DNA of 40,766 bases from assembly GCF_008369065.1 (NCBI RefSeq), contig NZ_VDFC01000040.1:264087-304852 (forward strand), written 5' to 3'. A program made the translations under genes and the position numbers. This DNA is from Streptomyces apricus. GTDB lineage: Bacteria > Actinomycetota > Actinomycetes > Streptomycetales > Streptomycetaceae. The notes beneath the pieces were generated by a model, which was not told where the DNA came from, ran no database searches, and worked only from the letters and a program-made list of their open reading frames with translations. Every line of letters begins with the position of its first letter. Position 1 is the stretch's first letter. This document shows, in pieces, positions 30,253 to 39,216 of this stretch.

Positions 30253-31386
30253 ATGGTTACGGAAGACGCGGTGCGCGAAGCGCTGGCGACGGTGAACGAC
30301 CCCGAGATCCAGCGGCCCATCACCGAGCTGGGGATGGTCAAATCGGTGGAGATCGGCGCGGACGGCGCGGTCGCGGTGGCGGTGTACCTGACCGTCTCCG
30401 GATGCCCCATGCGCGACACCATCACGAAGAACGTCACCGAGGCGGTCTCGCGCGTCGGGGGCGTCACGCGGGTCGACGTCACGCTGGACGTGATGAGCGA
30501 CGAGCAGCGCAAGGACCTGGCGTCCGCGCTGCGCGGCGGGCAGGCCGAGCGCGAGGTGCCCTTCGCCAAGCCGGGCTCGCTCACGCGCGTGTACGCGGTG
30601 GCGTCCGGCAAGGGCGGCGTGGGCAAGTCGTCCGTGACGGTCAACCTCGCGGCGGCGATGGCCGCGGACGGTCTGAAGGTCGGCGTCGTGGACGCCGACA
30701 TCTACGGCCACTCGGTGCCGCGCATGCTCGGCGCGGACGGCAAACCGACCCAGGTCGAGAACATGATCATGCCGCCGTCCGCGAACGGGGTGAAGGTCAT
30801 CTCGATCGGCATGTTCACCCCGGGCAACTCGGCCGTCGTGTGGCGCGGTCCGATGCTCCACCGGGCCCTGCAGCAGTTCCTCGCGGACGTCTTCTGGGGC
30901 GACCTGGACGTGCTGCTCCTGGACCTGCCGCCGGGGACGGGCGACATCGCGATCTCGGTCGCGCAGCTCGTACCGAACGCGGAGATCCTGGTCGTCACGA
31001 CGCCGCAGCAGGCCGCCGCGGAGGTGGCGGAGCGGGCCGGGTCGATCGCCGTGCAGACGCACCAGAAGATCGTCGGCGTGGTCGAGAACATGGCGGGGCT
31101 GCCGTGTCCGCACTGCGGGGAGATGGTGGACGTCTTCGGCACGGGCGGTGGGCAGTCGGTCGCGGACGGGCTGACCCGGACGATCGGGGCGAGCGTCCCG
31201 GTGCTCGGGTCGATCCCGATCGACGTGCGGCTGCGGGAGGGCGGGGACGACGGCAGGCCGGTCGTGCTCAGCAACCCCGACTCGCCGGCGGGTGCGGCGC
31301 TGCGCGCCATCGCCGGCAAGCTGGGCGGTCGCCAGCGGGGCCTCTCCGGCATGTCACTGGGCATCACCCCCCGCAACAAGTTCTGA
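30253..31386 (+). CDS. mrp: Mrp/NBP35-type P-loop ATPase, Fe-S carrier
   Basis: 377 residues, ATG 30253. Residues 1-~95 are a MIP18/DUF59-type domain (EALATVNDPEIQRPITELGM). The P-loop is SGKGGVGKSS in the deviant Walker A form, followed by the DADIYGHSVPRML motif and LDLPPGTGD. The CPHC pair (AGLPCPHCGEM) is the expected Fe-S binding site between subunits. Mrp proteins assemble and deliver Fe-S clusters. No ribosome-binding site is seen: TACCAT (30241-30246) lies 6 nt before the ATG, indicating a leaderless mRNA. It converges on the gene at 31545. Confidence 0.95.
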   Translation: MVTEDAVREALATVNDPEIQRPITELGMVKSVEIGADGAVAVAVYLTVSGCPMRDTITKNVTEAVSRVGGVTRVDVTLDVMSDEQRKDLASALRGGQAEREVPFAKPGSLTRVYAVASGKGGVGKSSVTVNLAAAMAADGLKVGVVDADIYGHSVPRMLGADGKPTQVENMIMPPSANGVKVISIGMFTPGNSAVVWRGPMLHRALQQFLADVFWGDLDVLLLDLPPGTGDIAISVAQLVPNAEILVVTTPQQAAAEVAERAGSIAVQTHQKIVGVVENMAGLPCPHCGEMVDVFGTGGGQSVADGLTRTIGASVPVLGSIPIDVRLREGGDDGRPVVLSNPDSPAGAALRAIAGKLGGRQRGLSGMSLGITPRNKF

Positions 31387-31411
31387 CCGCCGGACCTACA
31401 CCTGCGGGTGC

Positions 31412-31485
31412 GTGGGGGTTACTCGCGCAGTTCCCCGCGCCCCTGGGTACCTAGGGGCGCGGGGAACTGCGCGCTCAGCCCCCAC
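31412..31485. repeat. Dispersed repeat, copy 4 (inverted pair), likely bidirectional terminator
   Basis: GTGGGGG...CGCGCAGTTCCCCGCGCCCC and its reverse complement are separated by only about 10 bp (TGGGTACCTA), giving a long hairpin between mrp and the convergent hypothetical gene. Confidence 0.9.
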
Positions 31486-31544
31486 CGGCCGGCAGCCGAT
31501 GCTCCGGCCGGCGGTCACGGTGTCCTCTCCGGTGCGGCCCGCCG

Positions 31545-32201
31545 CTAGGCGTACGCGCTGATGTCCTTGATCATCGCGAAAGCCAGACCGTACGCACTCA
31601 TCCCCCGCCCGTACGCCCCCACGTGAACCCCTTCCTGCGTGGACCCCGCGAGCACCCAGCCGAACTCGGACTCCCGGTAGTGGAACGGCGTCGGCACCCC
31701 GTCCACGGGGAGGGACAGCTGCGACCAGTCCTCCCCGGTGAGGTCGTCCGCGAGGACCCACGCCGTCTCGGTCTGCTGGTCGAGCCAGTCGTCGCGCAGG
31801 GTGTGGTCCATCTGCCCGGGCCACGTGAAGGACAGCAGCCCCACCCCCGCGAGCCACGCCGCGGAGGACACCGAGGTGGCCTCCAGCAGCCCCGTACCGT
31901 CGGCACTGCGCCGCACCGGGTTCGCCGCGACGGTCACCACGACCGCGAACCGCTCCTTGTCCTCGGTGGACTCGGCCCGTACCGACGGCTCGTCGCCGTG
32001 CCCGATCGAGCCGTGCTCGACGGCCCCGTCGGCCGAGGCACCCACCTGCATCAGCCAGCGCGGCCCCGTGAAGGCCTCGTCGAGGCCGTACCACGGGAAG
32101 GGCGCCAGCAGGTAGCCGTCGACCGTACGCCGGGCGGAGGGGAGCTGTTGTCCACCCTCCGCAGCCGGCGCCTGCGCGCCCACCCGACTTGTCGTCTCCA
32201 T
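31545..32201 (-). CDS. Hypothetical protein
   Basis: 218 residues from ATG 32201 with GAGGAGG about 10 nt upstream; the frame is open further to 32378 but without a site. Recognisable pieces include YLLAPFPWYGLDEAFTGPRW, SFTWPGQMDHTLRDDWLDQQ and FGWVLAGSTQEGVHVGAYGR; Trp is unusually frequent. No membrane helix or signal peptide. I recall Streptomyces homologues but no function. It converges on mrp and is downstream of the tatB/htrA/sigE unit on the same strand. Confidence 0.75.
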   Translation of the reverse strand: METTSRVGAQAPAAEGGQQLPSARRTVDGYLLAPFPWYGLDEAFTGPRWLMQVGASADGAVEHGSIGHGDEPSVRAESTEDKERFAVVVTVAANPVRRSADGTGLLEATSVSSAAWLAGVGLLSFTWPGQMDHTLRDDWLDQQTETAWVLADDLTGEDWSQLSLPVDGVPTPFHYRESEFGWVLAGSTQEGVHVGAYGRGMSAYGLAFAMIKDISAYA

Positions 32202-32517
32202 TGCCCGGACGCCTCCTCGCTCTCGTCGGACCGGGTGGCCCGCCCCCCTTCGGGCGTCCTTCCGGTCCGCACAACAACTAGGCAGGATAGCCACAGCTGT
32301 GCGGCGGCCCGGGAAACCGGTCGGCACATGGCTCACATACGCACCGGATACGGCGCATCCCGAACCTGCGGAACCCAAGCGGCGTACGGGGCGACGGACG
32401 GCGTCGAACGGAATCGAAGCGCGTTCCGGACGGCGGGCGCGCCGCCGGGCCCGGACACTGGCCGGACGCAGCCTGGACGCGGCCCGGACCGGACGCGGCC
32501 CGGGCGGCCCGGTGGGC
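32202..32517. other. Spacer between the hypothetical gene and tatB
   Basis: 316 bp. The tatB-proximal half is GC-rich and repetitive (GGACGCGGCCCGG twice). The other half is AT-richer (around 32271-32290), probably the promoter area of the hypothetical gene. No gene seen. Confidence 0.5.
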
Positions 32518-32970
32518 TCAGGTGGCGTCCGCGTCGAAGGGCGGGCGCTCGTCCGGCGCGAGCTTCTCGCGCTTCTTCGTCATGTCGACGGTGCCGCCGG
32601 CGGAGACCGCCGGGGAGGACGAGGAAGAGGAGGAGGACGTGTCGGCGTCCCGGCCGTGCACGGCGTCCGTGACCTCGGCCATCTCCTTCTTCAGGTCGAA
32701 GCCGTTGCGGATCTCCTTGAGCCCCAGCTCGTCGTTGTCCAGCTGCTTGCGGATGAACGTCTTGGGGTTGAGGTCCTCGAACTCGAAGTCCTTGAACTCC
32801 GGGCCCAGCTCCTCACGGATGTCCGCCTTGGCACTCTCCGAGAAGTCGCGGATCTTGCGGATGGTCCGCGTGACGTCCTGGATCATCTTCGGGAGCTTGT
32901 CCGGACCGAAGACGAGCACGGCGAGGACGATGATCGTCACCAGCTCTAGGGGTCCTATGTCGTTGAACAC
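32518..32970 (-). CDS. tatB: Twin-arginine translocase subunit TatB
   Basis: 150 residues from GTG 32970, with AAGGAG 7 nt upstream. One N-terminal membrane helix (LELVTIIVLAVLVFGPDKLP, with the conserved E and the FGP hinge), an amphipathic helix after it and a long charged tail with a Ser run (SSSSSSSS). TatB recruits folded twin-arginine substrates with TatC. tatA and tatC are not in the window. The gene follows htrA by 158 bp, in the order sigE-rseA-htrA-tatB known from mycobacteria. Confidence 0.93.
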   Translation of the reverse strand: MFNDIGPLELVTIIVLAVLVFGPDKLPKMIQDVTRTIRKIRDFSESAKADIREELGPEFKDFEFEDLNPKTFIRKQLDNDELGLKEIRNGFDLKKEMAEVTDAVHGRDADTSSSSSSSSPAVSAGGTVDMTKKREKLAPDERPPFDADAT

Positions 32971-33128
32971 CTTGCAGCTCCTTGCGATGTCCTCGGTGCT
33001 CGGCAGGTCGTTCCGTGGTCCGGGCCGGGTCCACGGTACCCGCCGATCCCGCCCGACCGGTACTGCCCGGGGCCCCCGGACCGCGTGTACACGTGGGGTT
33101 CTCCGAGATGTACGCCCCGGCGGCCGCG

Positions 33129-34952
33129 TCAGTCGCCGTCCGCGGAGCCGAGTACGAGGGTGACCTTCCGCTCCTTCCCGTCGCGCTCCAGCGTCAGCTC
33201 CAGCCGGTCGCCGGGCCGGTGCGCGCGGGTCTTGACGATGAGCTCCTCACCGGAGTGCACGCGCTGACCGTCGACCTCGGTGATGACGTCGCCGGCCCTG
33301 ATGCCGGCGTCGGCGCCGGGGCCGCCCCGGTTGACCGGCGGGCCGCCGTCGTTGCCCTTGGTGCCGACCCGGGCGCCGTCGCCGGCGTACTCCATGTCGA
33401 GCGTCACGCCGATCACCGGGTGCGTCGCCCTGCCGGTGTTGATGAGCTCCTCGGCGACGCGCTTGCCCTGGTTGATGGGGATGGCGAAGCCCAGGCCGAT
33501 CGAGCCGGACTGGCCGCCCTCCAGGTCGGAGCCGCTGCCGGCCGAGCGGATGGCGCTGTTGATGCCGATGACGCGGGCCTTGGAGTCGACCAGGGGACCG
33601 CCGGAGTTGCCGGGGTTGATCGGGGCGTCCGTCTGCAGCGCGTCCACGTAGGAGATGTCGCTGCCGTCGCCCTCCTCGCCGCCCGCCGTGATGGGGCGCT
33701 CCTTGGCGCTGATGATGCCCGCGGTGACGGTGTTCTCCAGGTCGAAGGGGGCGCCGATGGCGACGACGGGGTCGCCGACCTGGACGTTGTCGGAGTTGCC
33801 CAGGGAGAGCGGCTTGAGGCCGCTGACGCCCTTGACCCGGACCACGGCGAGGTCGTAGCCGCTGTCGTGGCCCACCACCTCCGCCTCGGCCGTCTCGCCG
33901 CCGCTGAAGGTCACCGATATCTCGCCGTTGCCGCCGGCCGGGTCGACGACGTGGTTGTTGGTGAGGATGTGGCCGCGCCGGTCGAGCACGAAGCCCGTGC
34001 CGGTGCCCTGCGCGTCGGAGCCGCTGACGTGCAGGGTGACCACGCTCGGCAGCGCGCTGGCCGCGATGCCCGCCACGCTGTCCGCCGCCCGTCCCCGGTC
34101 CTCCACCCCGGCCTGCGGGAGCTCGATGTCGTCGATGCCGCCGTTGCGCTCCAGGTAGGCGCCCATGGCCCCGCCGACGCCGCCGGACGCGAGCGCGAGC
34201 AGGAGGGCGCCGAGGACCAGGGCGCTCCTGGTACGGCCCCGGCGGCTGCCCGGCGACTCGGCGGCGCCCCCGTTGTGCTGGAAGGGAGCGGCGGCCCAGG
34301 GGTCGTAGTTCTGCCAGGGGCCGCGGGGAGCGGCGTCCGCGCCCGGCGGCACCCCGTCGCCCGGCACGCCCGGCACGTGCCCGTACGGCTCCGGGGCGGC
34401 CCCCTGCGGGGCCTGTGCCCGCGGTTCGGGGACCTGCGGGACGGTGACCGGCTGCGGGGCAGTGGCCGGCTGCGGGGCGGGCGCCCGCGGGACGTGGGCC
34501 TCCTGGCCGAGCGGCCCCGAAGCCGTCGTGGCCGGTGCGGCCGTCGTGGCTGATCCGGCTGGTCCGGCCGGTGCGGTGGCGGGCCCGGGCGGGGCGTCTC
34601 CCGTCGCCGTCCCGTGCGCCGGGGTGCCGGGGTGCTGGACGGGTGGCGCGGGCGCCCAGGGGCCGGGACCGCCGTAGGGCGGGGTGCCGTAGGGGTCCGG
34701 GTCGTGCAGGGGCTTCGGCCGCTCACCGGGAGCGGGGGCACCCGCCCCGCCGTCCGCCTCCTGCGGCGCCCGGCGGACGCCCGCGCCCGCCGGTTTCTCC
34801 AGCTCGAAGTCGCCGTCGGCGCCGTCCATGCCACCCCCGTGGAACCCACTCGTGCCGTCCTGCCCGGGAACCGGCTCCACCGCAGCGGCATCCGGCACGT
34901 GGGTCCGCGGCCGGCTCCACCACTTCGGCTTCGTGGGCTTCCCCTCGTCCAT
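33129..34952 (-). CDS. htrA: HtrA/DegP-like serine protease with PDZ domain
   Basis: 607 residues from ATG 34952 (GGGGAG just upstream; an ATG-less extension to 34979 is not needed). Residues 1-~235 are Pro/Ala/Gly-rich and cytoplasmic. One membrane helix (ALVLGALLLALASGGVGGAM, about 241-260) follows, then the trypsin-like domain. Catalytic triad: His in ILTNNHVVD (~333), Asp in SGYDLAVVRV and Ser in NPGNSGGPL (~449). The C-terminal PDZ domain contains IRAGDVITEVDGQRVHSGEE. It would degrade or refold damaged proteins outside the membrane, and may also cut the anti-sigma factor encoded just upstream in the same operon. Confidence 0.93.
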   Translation of the reverse strand: MDEGKPTKPKWWSRPRTHVPDAAAVEPVPGQDGTSGFHGGGMDGADGDFELEKPAGAGVRRAPQEADGGAGAPAPGERPKPLHDPDPYGTPPYGGPGPWAPAPPVQHPGTPAHGTATGDAPPGPATAPAGPAGSATTAAPATTASGPLGQEAHVPRAPAPQPATAPQPVTVPQVPEPRAQAPQGAAPEPYGHVPGVPGDGVPPGADAAPRGPWQNYDPWAAAPFQHNGGAAESPGSRRGRTRSALVLGALLLALASGGVGGAMGAYLERNGGIDDIELPQAGVEDRGRAADSVAGIAASALPSVVTLHVSGSDAQGTGTGFVLDRRGHILTNNHVVDPAGGNGEISVTFSGGETAEAEVVGHDSGYDLAVVRVKGVSGLKPLSLGNSDNVQVGDPVVAIGAPFDLENTVTAGIISAKERPITAGGEEGDGSDISYVDALQTDAPINPGNSGGPLVDSKARVIGINSAIRSAGSGSDLEGGQSGSIGLGFAIPINQGKRVAEELINTGRATHPVIGVTLDMEYAGDGARVGTKGNDGGPPVNRGGPGADAGIRAGDVITEVDGQRVHSGEELIVKTRAHRPGDRLELTLERDGKERKVTLVLGSADGD

Positions 34953-35091
34953 GCTCTCCCCACACCTGACCCGCGGCACGGAACGTGGGCGGTCGCCGCG
35001 GTTCGTCGACCTCCGCGCCCTGATCCCTGCGGCGGGCGCGGCCCATCCCTGGATTCAACCAGGTTCACGGGCCGCCGCGCAGAGGGCGGGT

Positions 35092-36060
35092 TCAGCCTGA
35101 GGAGGAAGGCGTGGGTGAGGCGGACGGGTCGGCCGACGGCACCGTCGAGGGCACCGCCGACAGGACGGACGCCTCGAACTCCGGTCCCGAGGACCAGGCG
35201 GTCAGCGTGACCGGCGGGGCCGGGGCGAACGGGCGTATCAGCGGGGACATGGCGGCCGCGCCCACCACCACGGGCGTGGTCAGCGTGTGCAGCGGGCCCC
35301 TGCCCTGCCCGGCCGGTGCGGGCGTGCCGGGCGCCGGGACGCCGGGCAGCAGCGGCGCGGACAGCTCGGTCTGCGCGCCGCCCTCGTTGCCGAAGGACCG
35401 CTGGCCCTGCGCGAGCAGCGGGGCGACGGACCGGCGGCGCTGGGCGTCGGTGCCCGCCGTGCCGCTCGTGCTCGCCGTGCTGCGCGCCGGGGTCACGTTG
35501 CTCCCCGCGCCCGATCCGCCGCGCGCGTCCGTGGTGTCGACGCCCACGCCGGTCGAGACCCCGCCGAGCGCGATCGCGGCGAGCGAGACGGCGCCGGCCG
35601 CGGCGGCCGCGAGGCGCAGGCCCCGGGAGGCCGAGCGCTCGGCCTCGCGCCGGTTCATGTCATGGATGCGGAATCCGCGCTGCTCCGGGGGCAGCACGGT
35701 CGCGTGGGGGCCGGAGGGCACGTAACCGAAGGAGTCCGGCTTCAGGTCGAAGACTCCGGACGCTCCGAACGATCCCCGGCCCAGTCGCGGGCTTTCGGCG
35801 TCGGGGTCACCTCCGGGGAGCCCCTGGAGTCTGGCCAGGAAGCTCTCGGACGGGGGCGGCGCGGAGACCTCCGCGAACACGTTCTTCAGTCGTCGCTGCT
35901 CGTCGGCCTCGGTCTTGCACTTGGTGCACGTGGCGAGGTGGGCCAGGACGCGCTCACGCGCCTCGTGGCCGAGCTCGCCGTCCACCAGGGCGGAGAGCCG
36001 GTCGCCGAGGTGCTCCTCGGCGAGGGGGCCGTCGGCAGGATTCAGCCGTGATCCACTCAC
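35092..36060 (-). CDS. rseA: Zinc-binding anti-sigma factor (RseA-like)
   Basis: 322 residues. GTG 36060 overlaps the sigma gene stop (GTGA). The zinc anti-sigma motif HLATCTKC (H-x3-C-x2-C) lies at about residues 39-46, after [21 protein letters not shown] single membrane-like segment ([20 protein letters not shown]) follows near residue 150, and the rest is a Pro/Ser/Ala-rich extracytoplasmic region. It should hold SigE at the membrane until stress releases it by proteolysis, or through the zinc site. The symbol follows the mycobacterial gene in the same position. Confidence 0.88.
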   Translation of the reverse strand: MSGSRLNPADGPLAEEHLGDRLSALVDGELGHEARERVLAHLATCTKCKTEADEQRRLKNVFAEVSAPPPSESFLARLQGLPGGDPDAESPRLGRGSFGASGVFDLKPDSFGYVPSGPHATVLPPEQRGFRIHDMNRREAERSASRGLRLAAAAAGAVSLAAIALGGVSTGVGVDTTDARGGSGAGSNVTPARSTASTSGTAGTDAQRRRSVAPLLAQGQRSFGNEGGAQTELSAPLLPGVPAPGTPAPAGQGRGPLHTLTTPVVVGAAAMSPLIRPFAPAPPVTLTAWSSGPEFEASVLSAVPSTVPSADPSASPTPSSSG

Positions 36061-36827
36061 GCGCTCGCGCCCCCTCCTCCCAGAGCGGGCACACCGGAGA
36101 CCGCGAAACCGCGGCGCCCGGCACGGGCCTCGGGGGAACGGTGGGCGAGCGCCTTGCGGAGCTGGGAGCGGCCGCGGTGGATGCGGCTGCGGACCGTGCC
36201 GAGCTTGACGCCCAGGGTCGCGGCGATCTCCTCGTACGAGAGGCCCTCGATGTCGCACAGGACGACCGCGGCGCGGAACTCCGGCGCCAGCGTGTCGAGG
36301 GCCTGCTGGACGTCCGCGTCGAAGTGCGTGTCGTTGAAGACCTGCTGCGGGGAGGGCTCGCGGCTGGGCAGGCGCTCGGCCGCGTCGTCGCCGAGGGCGT
36401 CGAAGCGGATGCGCTGCTTGCGGCGCACCATGTCCAGGAAGAGGTTGGTGGTGATGCGGTGGAGCCAGCCCTCGAAGGTGCCGGGCGTGTAGGTGGACAA
36501 GGAGCGGAAGACGCGGACGAAGACTTCCTGCGTCAGGTCCTCGGCGTCGTGCTGGTTGCCCGTCAGGCGGTAGGCGAGCCGGTACACCCGGCCGCTGTGC
36601 GTGCTGACGATCTCCTCCCAGGTGGGCGGAGTCCACGCCTGCGAGTCCGCGTCGGACGTGAAGGTCGCGGTCTGAGCGGAATCAGTGCGGGATGGGTCAG
36701 CGGTGTTGTTCACGGATTTCGGCTCCCCCGCCGACCTGAGCAGGCGCCGGAGCACCCCTCCTCGATCCACAGGTTCAGCCGCACCTCCCCTGTCGGCTCT
36801 GGTGGTGTCCAGTGGAGCCCCTACCAT
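36057..36827 (-). CDS. sigE: ECF sigma factor SigE
   Basis: 256 residues from ATG 36827 (GAGG 5 nt upstream; [20 protein letters not shown]). An in-frame ATG at 36923 with GGGGGTGG before it would add 32 residues, so two starts are possible. Region 2 is [20 protein letters not shown] and [20 protein letters not shown]; region 4 is [20 protein letters not shown] with [13 protein letters not shown]. It directs RNA polymerase to envelope-stress promoters. The coupled anti-sigma gene and htrA follow, as in M. tuberculosis sigE-rseA-htrA. No clear ECF-type autoregulatory promoter is visible upstream. Confidence 0.92.
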   Translation of the reverse strand: MVGAPLDTTRADRGGAAEPVDRGGVLRRLLRSAGEPKSVNNTADPSRTDSAQTATFTSDADSQAWTPPTWEEIVSTHSGRVYRLAYRLTGNQHDAEDLTQEVFVRVFRSLSTYTPGTFEGWLHRITTNLFLDMVRRKQRIRFDALGDDAAERLPSREPSPQQVFNDTHFDADVQQALDTLAPEFRAAVVLCDIEGLSYEEIAATLGVKLGTVRSRIHRGRSQLRKALAHRSPEARAGRRGFAVSGVPALGGGGASA

Positions 36828-37035
36828 AGCCACCTCGCCCGTTAGCTCCGGATAAGCGGTTTTACGAGAAATTGATACGCGCTCATAGGGCTGCGTCAGC
36901 ACTTGCTCGCCGTCCAGATCCATCCGCCACCCCCGTGCAGTTCCCCACCCCCTCTAAACGCACGGTCCCATCAGCAGGTTCCCGGCGGCAACGGATACAG
37001 TCACGCCCAGGCAACCACGGGGACAGGAGAGGGCC

Positions 37036-37668
37036 ATTACCGGCAACCGGCTGACGAGCTGGGCGTTCGCCGACGCCTTTGTCTCCGAGGACGAGGTGCT
37101 GCACTGGGCCCGGGAGCGGGCCCGGGAGGCAGGGCTGCGCTCGGTGTCGCCCGGCACGGGTGCGGCCCTGCGCCTGCTGGCCGCCACCGTGGACGCCAAG
37201 GCGGTCGCGGAGATAGGTACCGGAACCGGAGTCTCCGGAATTCACCTGTTGCACGGGATGCGGCCGGACGGCGTACTGACGACCGTCGACCCGGAGCCGG
37301 AGCACCAGCAGTTCGCCCGGCAGGCCTTCCGCGCGTCCGGCTTCGCCAGCAACCGGGCCCGCTTCATCCCGGGCCGGGCGCTGGACGTGCTGCCCCGGCT
37401 CGCGGACGCGGGGTACGACCTGGTCTTCTGCGACGGCGACCGGCTGGAGAGCCTCGACTATCTCGCTGAATCGTTGCGCCTGCTGCGCTCGGGCGGCCTC
37501 GTCGCCTTCGAGGGCGTGTTCGCGAACGGGCGGACGGTGGAGTCGGGCCCGCAGCCCACGGAGGTGCTGCGGCTGCGCGAGCTGCTGCGCACGATCCGCG
37601 AGAGCGAGGAGCTGATCCCCTCGCTGCTGCCGGTCGGCGACGGCCTGCTGTGCGCCGTGAAGCGCTGA
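37036..37668 (+). CDS. O-methyltransferase (Rv1220c-like)
   Basis: 210 residues if translation starts at ATT 37036. GGAGAGGG lies just upstream (GGAG six bases before) and the conserved N-terminus (ITGNRLTSWAFADAFVSEDE) begins there. The frame has a stop at 36955, and no ATG, GTG or TTG occurs before GTG 37096, which would cut the first 20 conserved residues. SAM motif I is AEIGTGTGVSGIHLLHG; later motifs are LTTVDPEPEHQQFARQAF and DLVFCDGDRLESLDYLAESL. It is divergent from sigE, as in mycobacteria. The methyl acceptor is unknown. Confidence 0.88.
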   Translation: MTGNRLTSWAFADAFVSEDEVLHWARERAREAGLRSVSPGTGAALRLLAATVDAKAVAEIGTGTGVSGIHLLHGMRPDGVLTTVDPEPEHQQFARQAFRASGFASNRARFIPGRALDVLPRLADAGYDLVFCDGDRLESLDYLAESLRLLRSGGLVAFEGVFANGRTVESGPQPTEVLRLRELLRTIRESEELIPSLLPVGDGLLCAVKR

Positions 37669-37755
37669 ACCGACCTCTCCCCCTCACCCCCTGCGACCTG
37701 CACGGACACGGCGGCCGCCGGCCCGGGCGCAGCACCGCGGCGCGCCCCGGACGCA

Positions 37756-37792
37756 CCGCTGCCCCGGCATCGCGTCGATGCCGGGGCAGCGG
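37756..37792. terminator. Bidirectional terminator
   Basis: Perfect 17-bp arms (CCGCTGCCCCGGCATCG / CGATGCCGGGGCAGCGG) with a 3-nt loop, between the convergent methyltransferase and DUF3117 genes. Confidence 0.9.
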
Positions 37793-37814
37793 AAGGGTAT
37801 GGTCGCGTTCCGCG

Positions 37815-37982
37815 TCAGCCGACGACCTTCTTGAGGGCGTCGCCGAGCGCGTCGGCCTCGTCGGGGGTCAGCTCGACGACGAGCCGACCGCCGCCTTCGA
37901 GCGGAACGCGCATGACGATGCCCCGCCCCTCCTTGGTCACCTCGAGCGGGCCATCGCCCGTCCGCGGCTTCATGGCCGCCAT
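37815..37982 (-). CDS. DUF3117 small protein
   Basis: 55 residues from ATG 37982, with AAGGGG about 8 nt upstream. The whole protein is the DUF3117 domain (MAAMKPRTGDGPLEVTKEGR, ending ADALGDALKKVVG). Mycobacterial Rv1211 is the same family and has been described as calmodulin-like. Function here is unknown. A good promoter (38091-38120) gives a ~100-nt leader. Confidence 0.92.
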   Translation of the reverse strand: MAAMKPRTGDGPLEVTKEGRGIVMRVPLEGGGRLVVELTPDEADALGDALKKVVG

Positions 37983-38090
37983 GCTCGTTCCCCTTCCTGA
38001 AACCAGCTCATCGTCGCCGACGGCCCCCTTGAAGGGCACGCATCCGCGTCGGATACGCGTCACCGGCATCGAACACATTGCTTCCAAGCC

Positions 38091-38120
38091 ATTATCCCGC
38101 ATCTCAGGACCCGATGACCA
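38091..38120 (-). promoter_or_regulatory. Promoter of the DUF3117 gene
   Basis: Minus strand: TGGTCA (38120-38115), 18-nt spacer, GATAAT (38096-38091), 4 of 6 and 5 of 6 to consensus. An upstream IR (ACCACC / GGTGGT, 38160-38177) and a direct repeat (GCTTGCGCAA, GCTTGAGCAA) could hold regulators for this or the divergent gene at 38358. Confidence 0.55.
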
Positions 38121-38357
38121 ACATCAGTCGGCATCGCTTGCGCAACGCGCTTGAGCAAAACCACCCAATTCGGTGGTGTGACTGCGATACTGCGCCACCG
38201 CATGGACTTTCGGACAGCGGAATTCTTTGACGCAGGTCACATGAACGAACCCCGCCGCTCCCCGTGATCTCCGCCATGCTGTCCTCTGAAGCAGTACGTA
38301 CCGACGAGTACGACGTACCGACGGGTACGACGAGCCGCGACACCGGAGGGGACCATC

Positions 38358-39164
38358 ATGGCCGACACCGTGCTCTACGAGGTGAGCGACGGACTCGCGA
38401 CCATCACGCTGAACCGCCCCGGGGCGATGAACGCGCTGAACGTCGTGACGAAGGTCGCCCTGCGGGACGCGGCGCAGGCGGCCGCGGCGGACGACTCGGT
38501 ACGGGCCGTGCTGCTGACCGCGGCCGGCGACCGGGCGTTCTGCGTGGGCCAGGACCTCAAGGAGCACATCGGCGGGCTGCTGACGGCGCGGGAGTCGGGC
38601 TCGGGCGAGGGCGTGATGAGCACGGTCCAGGAGCACTACAACCCGATCGTGCGGGCGCTGACCGGGGCCGCGAAGCCGGTGGTGGCCGCGGTCAACGGCG
38701 TCGCGGCCGGCGCGGGCTTCGGGTTCGCGCTCGCCGCGGACTACCGCATCGTCGCCGACACGGCCTCCTTCAACACCTCGTTCGCCGGGGTCGCGCTGAC
38801 CGCCGACTCGGGCATCTCCTGGACGCTGCCCCGGGTCGTCGGACCCTCCCGCGCCGCCGACCTGCTGCTCTTCCCGCGCAGCATCAGTGCGCAGGACGCG
38901 TACGAGCTGGGGATCGCCAACCGGGTCGTGCCGGCCGCCGAGCTGGCCGGGGAGGCGCTGAAGCTGGCCCGCTCGCTGGCCGAGGGGCCGACCCTGGCGT
39001 ACGCCGCGCTCAAGGAGTCCCTCGCCTACGGCATCTCCCACTCGCTGGAGGAGACGCTGGAGAAGGAGGACGAGCTGCAGACTCGGGCCGGGTCCTCCGA
39101 GGACCATGTGATTGCTGTGCGGGCGTTTGTGGACAAGGAGAAGCCGAAGTTCGTGGGGCGGTGA
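38358..39164 (+). CDS. Enoyl-CoA hydratase/isomerase family protein
   Basis: 268 residues, ATG 38358 with GGAGGGG 6-7 nt upstream. Crotonase fold: FCVGQDLKEHIGG near residues 60-70, and the oxyanion-hole region VAAVNGVAAGAGFGFALAAD (about residues 112-131). The usual catalytic pair of Glu in short-chain hydratases is not obvious: the positions around GVALTADSGISWTLPRVVGP carry Asp rather than Glu, as in the PaaG-like isomerase branch. It probably acts on an acyl-CoA in fatty-acid or aromatic degradation; the exact reaction is unclear. The last ~30 codons use several rarer bases (GTG ATT GCT GTG CGG). Confidence 0.88.
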   Translation: MADTVLYEVSDGLATITLNRPGAMNALNVVTKVALRDAAQAAAADDSVRAVLLTAAGDRAFCVGQDLKEHIGGLLTARESGSGEGVMSTVQEHYNPIVRALTGAAKPVVAAVNGVAAGAGFGFALAADYRIVADTASFNTSFAGVALTADSGISWTLPRVVGPSRAADLLLFPRSISAQDAYELGIANRVVPAAELAGEALKLARSLAEGPTLAYAALKESLAYGISHSLEETLEKEDELQTRAGSSEDHVIAVRAFVDKEKPKFVGR

Positions 39165-39216
39165 CGGCTCGCCCCACCGGGGGGGCGGTTCGGTTCGGTT
39201 TTGATCTGCCGGTTCG

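Noticed and set aside
36830..36923. GGGAAC upstream of sigE as an ECF autoregulatory -35
   Set aside because: No matching -10 element (GTT/CGTT) at the right distance.
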